From the NCBI GenBank assembly GCA_947089135.1, contig CAMUJF010000039.1, forward strand, positions 1 through 6,039: DNA of 6,039 nt, given 5' to 3'. The position numbers were made by a program, and so were the translations under genes. Positions 4,924 to 6,039 of this stretch are shown one piece after another. The stretch is from an uncultured Clostridia bacterium. GTDB lineage: Bacteria > Bacillota > Clostridia > Oscillospirales > Ruminococcaceae. The first letter of the stretch is position 1; every line of letters begins with the position of its first letter. The notes below the pieces were generated by a model. It made no database searches. It was not told where the DNA came from and worked only from the letters and a program-made list of their open reading frames with translations.

Positions 4924-5481
4924 ATGAATTATGACGGCTATAAATCAGCCAGAGACATGAGTTGGACGTGCTTTATCGACTGCGGTATCCGGTCCTTGCC
5001 CGTACCGTTGTCAAACATCTGCAAGCATTATGGGTACACGGTTATAAAGAACAGCACTCTGCCGGCAGACTCTGAGTTTACACTTAGCCCCAATGAACGT
5101 GGACGTAACGTAGTTACAGACAGCAATACTTTTATAATAGTACGCGATACCGACAGCTTGCCGACACAAAGATACTCTATCGCACATGAGATCGGTCATA
5201 TTCTGTTAGGACATAATCGCACTGAAAATATAACCCGCGGTGATGAGGACGAAACAGAACGCTTTGCAATTGATCTGCTTGCTCCTGCCTGTGTTTTATG
5301 GGGTCTTGATTTGCACACTCCCGAAGAAATATCTAAAGCTTGCAATATCTCTATAACCTCCGCGAAGATACGCGCGGAACGAATGAAGGTTCTTTATGCG
5401 CGGGGAAAATTTCTCTCACACACGCTTGAAAGGCAGGTATATAAACAGTTTGAGGAGTTTATAAAAAACTACAAAAAGTAG
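4924..5481 (+). CDS. ImmA/IrrE-family zinc metallopeptidase
   Basis: A 185-aa protein with the family's metal motif HEIGH at residues 88-92 (RYSIAHEIGHILLGH) and, downstream, E110-T-E-R-F-A-I-D-L-L-A-P, where E110 fits the third zinc ligand that precedes the FA..LL.P signature. The N-terminal part (VPLSNICKHYGYTVIK) and the FIIVRDTD strand before the active site also fit the family. In ICEBs1 the ImmA peptidase cleaves the XRE repressor ImmR to start excision; the same pairing here suggests control of the repressor at 4423-4875. No membrane segment is seen, so it should be cytosolic. ATG 4924 is preferred over GTG 4915, because the GTG lies inside the Shine-Dalgarno sequence AGAGGTGA. The gene follows the repressor by 48 nt, and its ribosome site is held in a hairpin. 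Confidence 0.93.
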   Translation: MNYDGYKSARDMSWTCFIDCGIRSLPVPLSNICKHYGYTVIKNSTLPADSEFTLSPNERGRNVVTDSNTFIIVRDTDSLPTQRYSIAHEIGHILLGHNRTENITRGDEDETERFAIDLLAPACVLWGLDLHTPEEISKACNISITSAKIRAERMKVLYARGKFLSHTLERQVYKQFEEFIKNYKK

Positions 5482-5486
5482 TATAA

Positions 5487-5518
5487 AAGGTTAATGGGAA
5501 CTGGTTCCCATTAACCTT
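5487..5518 (+). terminator. likely terminator after the ImmA-like gene
   Basis: AAGGTTAATGGGAAC (5487-5501) and GTTCCCATTAACCTT (5504-5518) form a perfect 15-bp inverted repeat with a 2-bp centre, giving a stem of 14 pairs with a 4-nt loop, starting 6 nt after the stop codon. It is followed by GATTTTAG, a short T run. It would also act against transcription entering from the host side. Confidence 0.7.
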
Positions 5519-5541
5519 GATTTTAGTTCCCATATTCCCAT
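5494..5541. repeat. four TTCCCAT heptamers in 48 bp
   Basis: TTCCCAT occurs on the plus strand at 5505-5511, 5527-5533 and 5535-5541, and inverted (ATGGGAA) at 5494-5500. The first two are the arms of the terminator-like hairpin, but the other two lie outside it, so the motif may also be a protein-binding site. Confidence 0.5.
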
Positions 5542-5570
5542 TAAAAAATTTCCAATTATAATACCAAATA

Positions 5571-5625
5571 AAAATAGGCATTTTAACGCTTTTTAATTTC
5601 TTTAAAACGTTAAAATGCCTATTTT
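5571..5625. repeat. 18-bp perfect inverted repeat
   Basis: AAAATAGGCATTTTAACG (5571-5588) recurs inverted at 5608-5625 with a 19-bp spacer. A related AATAGGCTTTTTA lies at 5804-5816 (12 of 13 matches to AATAGGCATTTTA), and minus-strand CGTAAAATAGCCGTTTCA from 5796 matches CGTAAAATAGGCATTTTA from 5628 at 15 of 18 positions. The recurrence makes paired transposase sites more likely than a terminator, for which the stem is too AT-rich. Confidence 0.65.
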
Positions 5626-5651
5626 ACGTTGTTTGTCGGCACAATATTTAT

Positions 5652-5666
5652 ACGCGTTAAACGCGT
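5652..5666. repeat. 15-bp palindrome with two ACGCGT sites
   Basis: ACGCGTT (5652-5658) and AACGCGT (5660-5666) are symmetric around one A. It is the most GC-rich point of the AT-rich end region and could bind a dimeric protein; no known binding site is recognised. Confidence 0.45.
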
Positions 5667-5766
5667 TTTAATAAATTTGCATGATTTAAAAATTTCCAGT
5701 TAAATTCACTCAAAATTGCTCAAATTTTCTGACACCATATTTTTCCACCGTTTCAACTTTTACAAA

Positions 5767-5862
5767 ATTTTGCACTCCTGAAACGGCTATTTTACGCGGT
5801 TTTAATAGGCTTTTTATAAATTTTACGGCTTTTTCCGCGATTTTGCATTTTTGTATTTTGCG
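5767..5862 (-). repeat. array of five YGYAAAAT octamers next to the element end
   Basis: On the minus strand YGYAAAAT occurs at 5862-5855, 5847-5840, 5827-5820, 5796-5789 and 5774-5767, with steps of 15, 20, 31 and 22 bp; a sixth copy lies at 5628-5621. All have the same orientation relative to the end. Same-orientation copies near one terminus are what multiple transposase sites look like, though A-runs are common in such DNA. Confidence 0.5.
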
Positions 5863-5864
5863 CG

Positions 5865-6039
5865 TCAAGCTACAGATACTACCAATATTCCTTGGAACAT
5901 GTGCACAGCTTCACTTTCAAATTCAAGCAGGTATTCTATTTCTTTCTTAACTCTGTTCTTGGGATCTGGAAAATAAGTAATTAGTTGTGAGGCTGTATCA
6001 TACTCAATGTCATTATGACCTATAGCATTTCTTAACTTA
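5865..6039 (-). CDS. host gene fragment, HEPN-like protein, probably truncated by the insertion
   Basis: The minus strand is open from the right edge for 57 codons to a TGA at 5865-5867. The visible C-terminal part begins KLRNAIGHNDIEYD, contains TYFPDPKNRVKKEIEYLLEF and ends MFQGILVVSVA. R-N-A-I-G-H fits the R-x4-H motif of HEPN proteins, many of which are RNases or parts of toxin or defence systems; with only the last part visible this is tentative. If the element begins at 5874, the last two residues and the stop codon come from element DNA, and the native C-terminus has been lost or replaced. The start and most of the gene lie outside the window, on the side away from the element. Confidence 0.6.
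   Translation of the reverse strand, partial: KLRNAIGHNDIEYDTASQLITYFPDPKNRVKKEIEYLLEFESEAVHMFQGILVVSVA
5871..5879. other. predicted element end and target-site duplication
   Basis: On the minus strand the element would begin TGTAGC at 5874, and the adjacent 5 bp of host DNA, GATAC on the plus strand (5875-5879), would be the target duplication; Mu duplicates 5 bp. The boundary is inferred from the TGTA start and from the return of an unrelated coding frame. A start at TGACGC (5867), with AGCTA duplicated, is a weaker alternative. Confidence 0.5.

Larger units (their letters stand above)
5482..5864. other. non-coding, repeat-rich terminal region of the element
   Basis: No open frame of useful size or with a ribosome site is present in these 383 bp. 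The stretch is AT-rich and holds, in order, a strong hairpin, clustered TTCCCAT repeats, an 18-bp inverted repeat, a 15-bp ACGCGT palindrome and a cluster of ATTTTRCR octamers near the element end. This matches what is expected of a transposase-binding end between the repressor block and the terminus; Mu has several MuA sites at each end. Confidence 0.65.
1..5874 (-). mobile_element. Mu-like transposable prophage, one terminal segment
   Basis: The segment holds a MuA-type DDE transposase, an early gene block on the minus strand, a divergent repressor plus ImmA-like peptidase, and a repeat-rich non-coding end, in the order seen in phage Mu (end, repressor, divergent early genes, transposase). 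The right boundary is placed at 5874 because the minus strand there begins TGTA, the usual 5'-TG of Mu-type ends, and an unrelated coding sequence resumes directly outside. The other end, the expected MuB-like ATPase gene and all structural genes lie beyond the left edge, so phage versus plain transposon or integrative element cannot be settled here. The exact boundary is inferred; the nature of the element is well supported. Confidence 0.83.

Noticed and set aside
5011..5199. Minus-strand 62-codon frame
   Set aside because: It is antisense to the ImmA-like gene, upstream of and into the HEIGH motif.
5615..5671. Short plus-strand frame starting at an ATG in the 18-bp repeat
   Set aside because: It has only 18 codons and no ribosome site, within repeat DNA.
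5482..5864. tRNA, CRISPR array or small RNA gene in the non-coding end
   Set aside because: The repeats are irregularly spaced and of mixed orientation, no cloverleaf can be drawn, and no clear promoter precedes a terminator there.
5864..5872. Alternative element end at TGACGC (5867 on the minus strand), duplicating AGCTA
   Set aside because: It is possible, but TGTA at 5874 is closer to known Mu-type ends; kept only as an alternative.

Overview
The window looks like one end of a Mu-like transposable prophage (or a closely related transposition-replicating element) in a Gram-positive anaerobe of the Clostridia type. The evidence is a MuA-type DDE transposase, strong GGAGG ribosome sites before almost every gene, tightly packed small early genes, an XRE repressor paired with an ImmA/IrrE metallopeptidase, and a BRO-type antirepressor. 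Species cannot be named from the sequence.

Layout. From 4228 down to 1, nine genes run on the minus strand as one early operon: a BRO-N protein (3590-4228), six further small genes of 59-100 aa, one of them a Cro/Ner-like XRE protein (2469-2687), then a 68-aa gene (1860-2066) and finally the transposase (1-1797), which runs off the left edge after 599 residues. From 4423 to 5481, two genes run on the plus strand: the XRE repressor and the ImmA-like peptidase. The 197 bp between the two arms hold a consensus minus-strand promoter (TTGACA, 17 bp, TATAAT) whose spacer is filled by a palindrome. A second copy of the palindrome lies 31 bp away, toward the repressor gene. From 5482 to about 5874 there is an AT-rich non-coding stretch full of inverted and direct repeats, as expected of a transposase-binding end. 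From about 5875 to 6039 the sequence is again coding on the minus strand, for the C-terminal part of a protein with an R-x4-H (HEPN-like) motif. I read this as a host gene cut near its 3' end by the insertion.

How it may work (inference). The layout mirrors phage Mu: element end, repressor transcribed toward that end, divergent early promoter, early genes, transposase. The repressor would hold the early promoter shut through the two operators. The ImmA-like peptidase and the BRO protein are two candidate routes to lift repression, and the second small XRE protein could reset early transcription, as Ner does in Mu. The ribosome site of the peptidase gene is locked in a hairpin that starts two bases after the repressor stop codon, which suggests attenuation or translational coupling. 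Base composition changes sharply inside the repressor gene (22-35% GC before about 4680, 47-53% after), so the operators and DNA-binding domain look like an exchanged immunity cassette.
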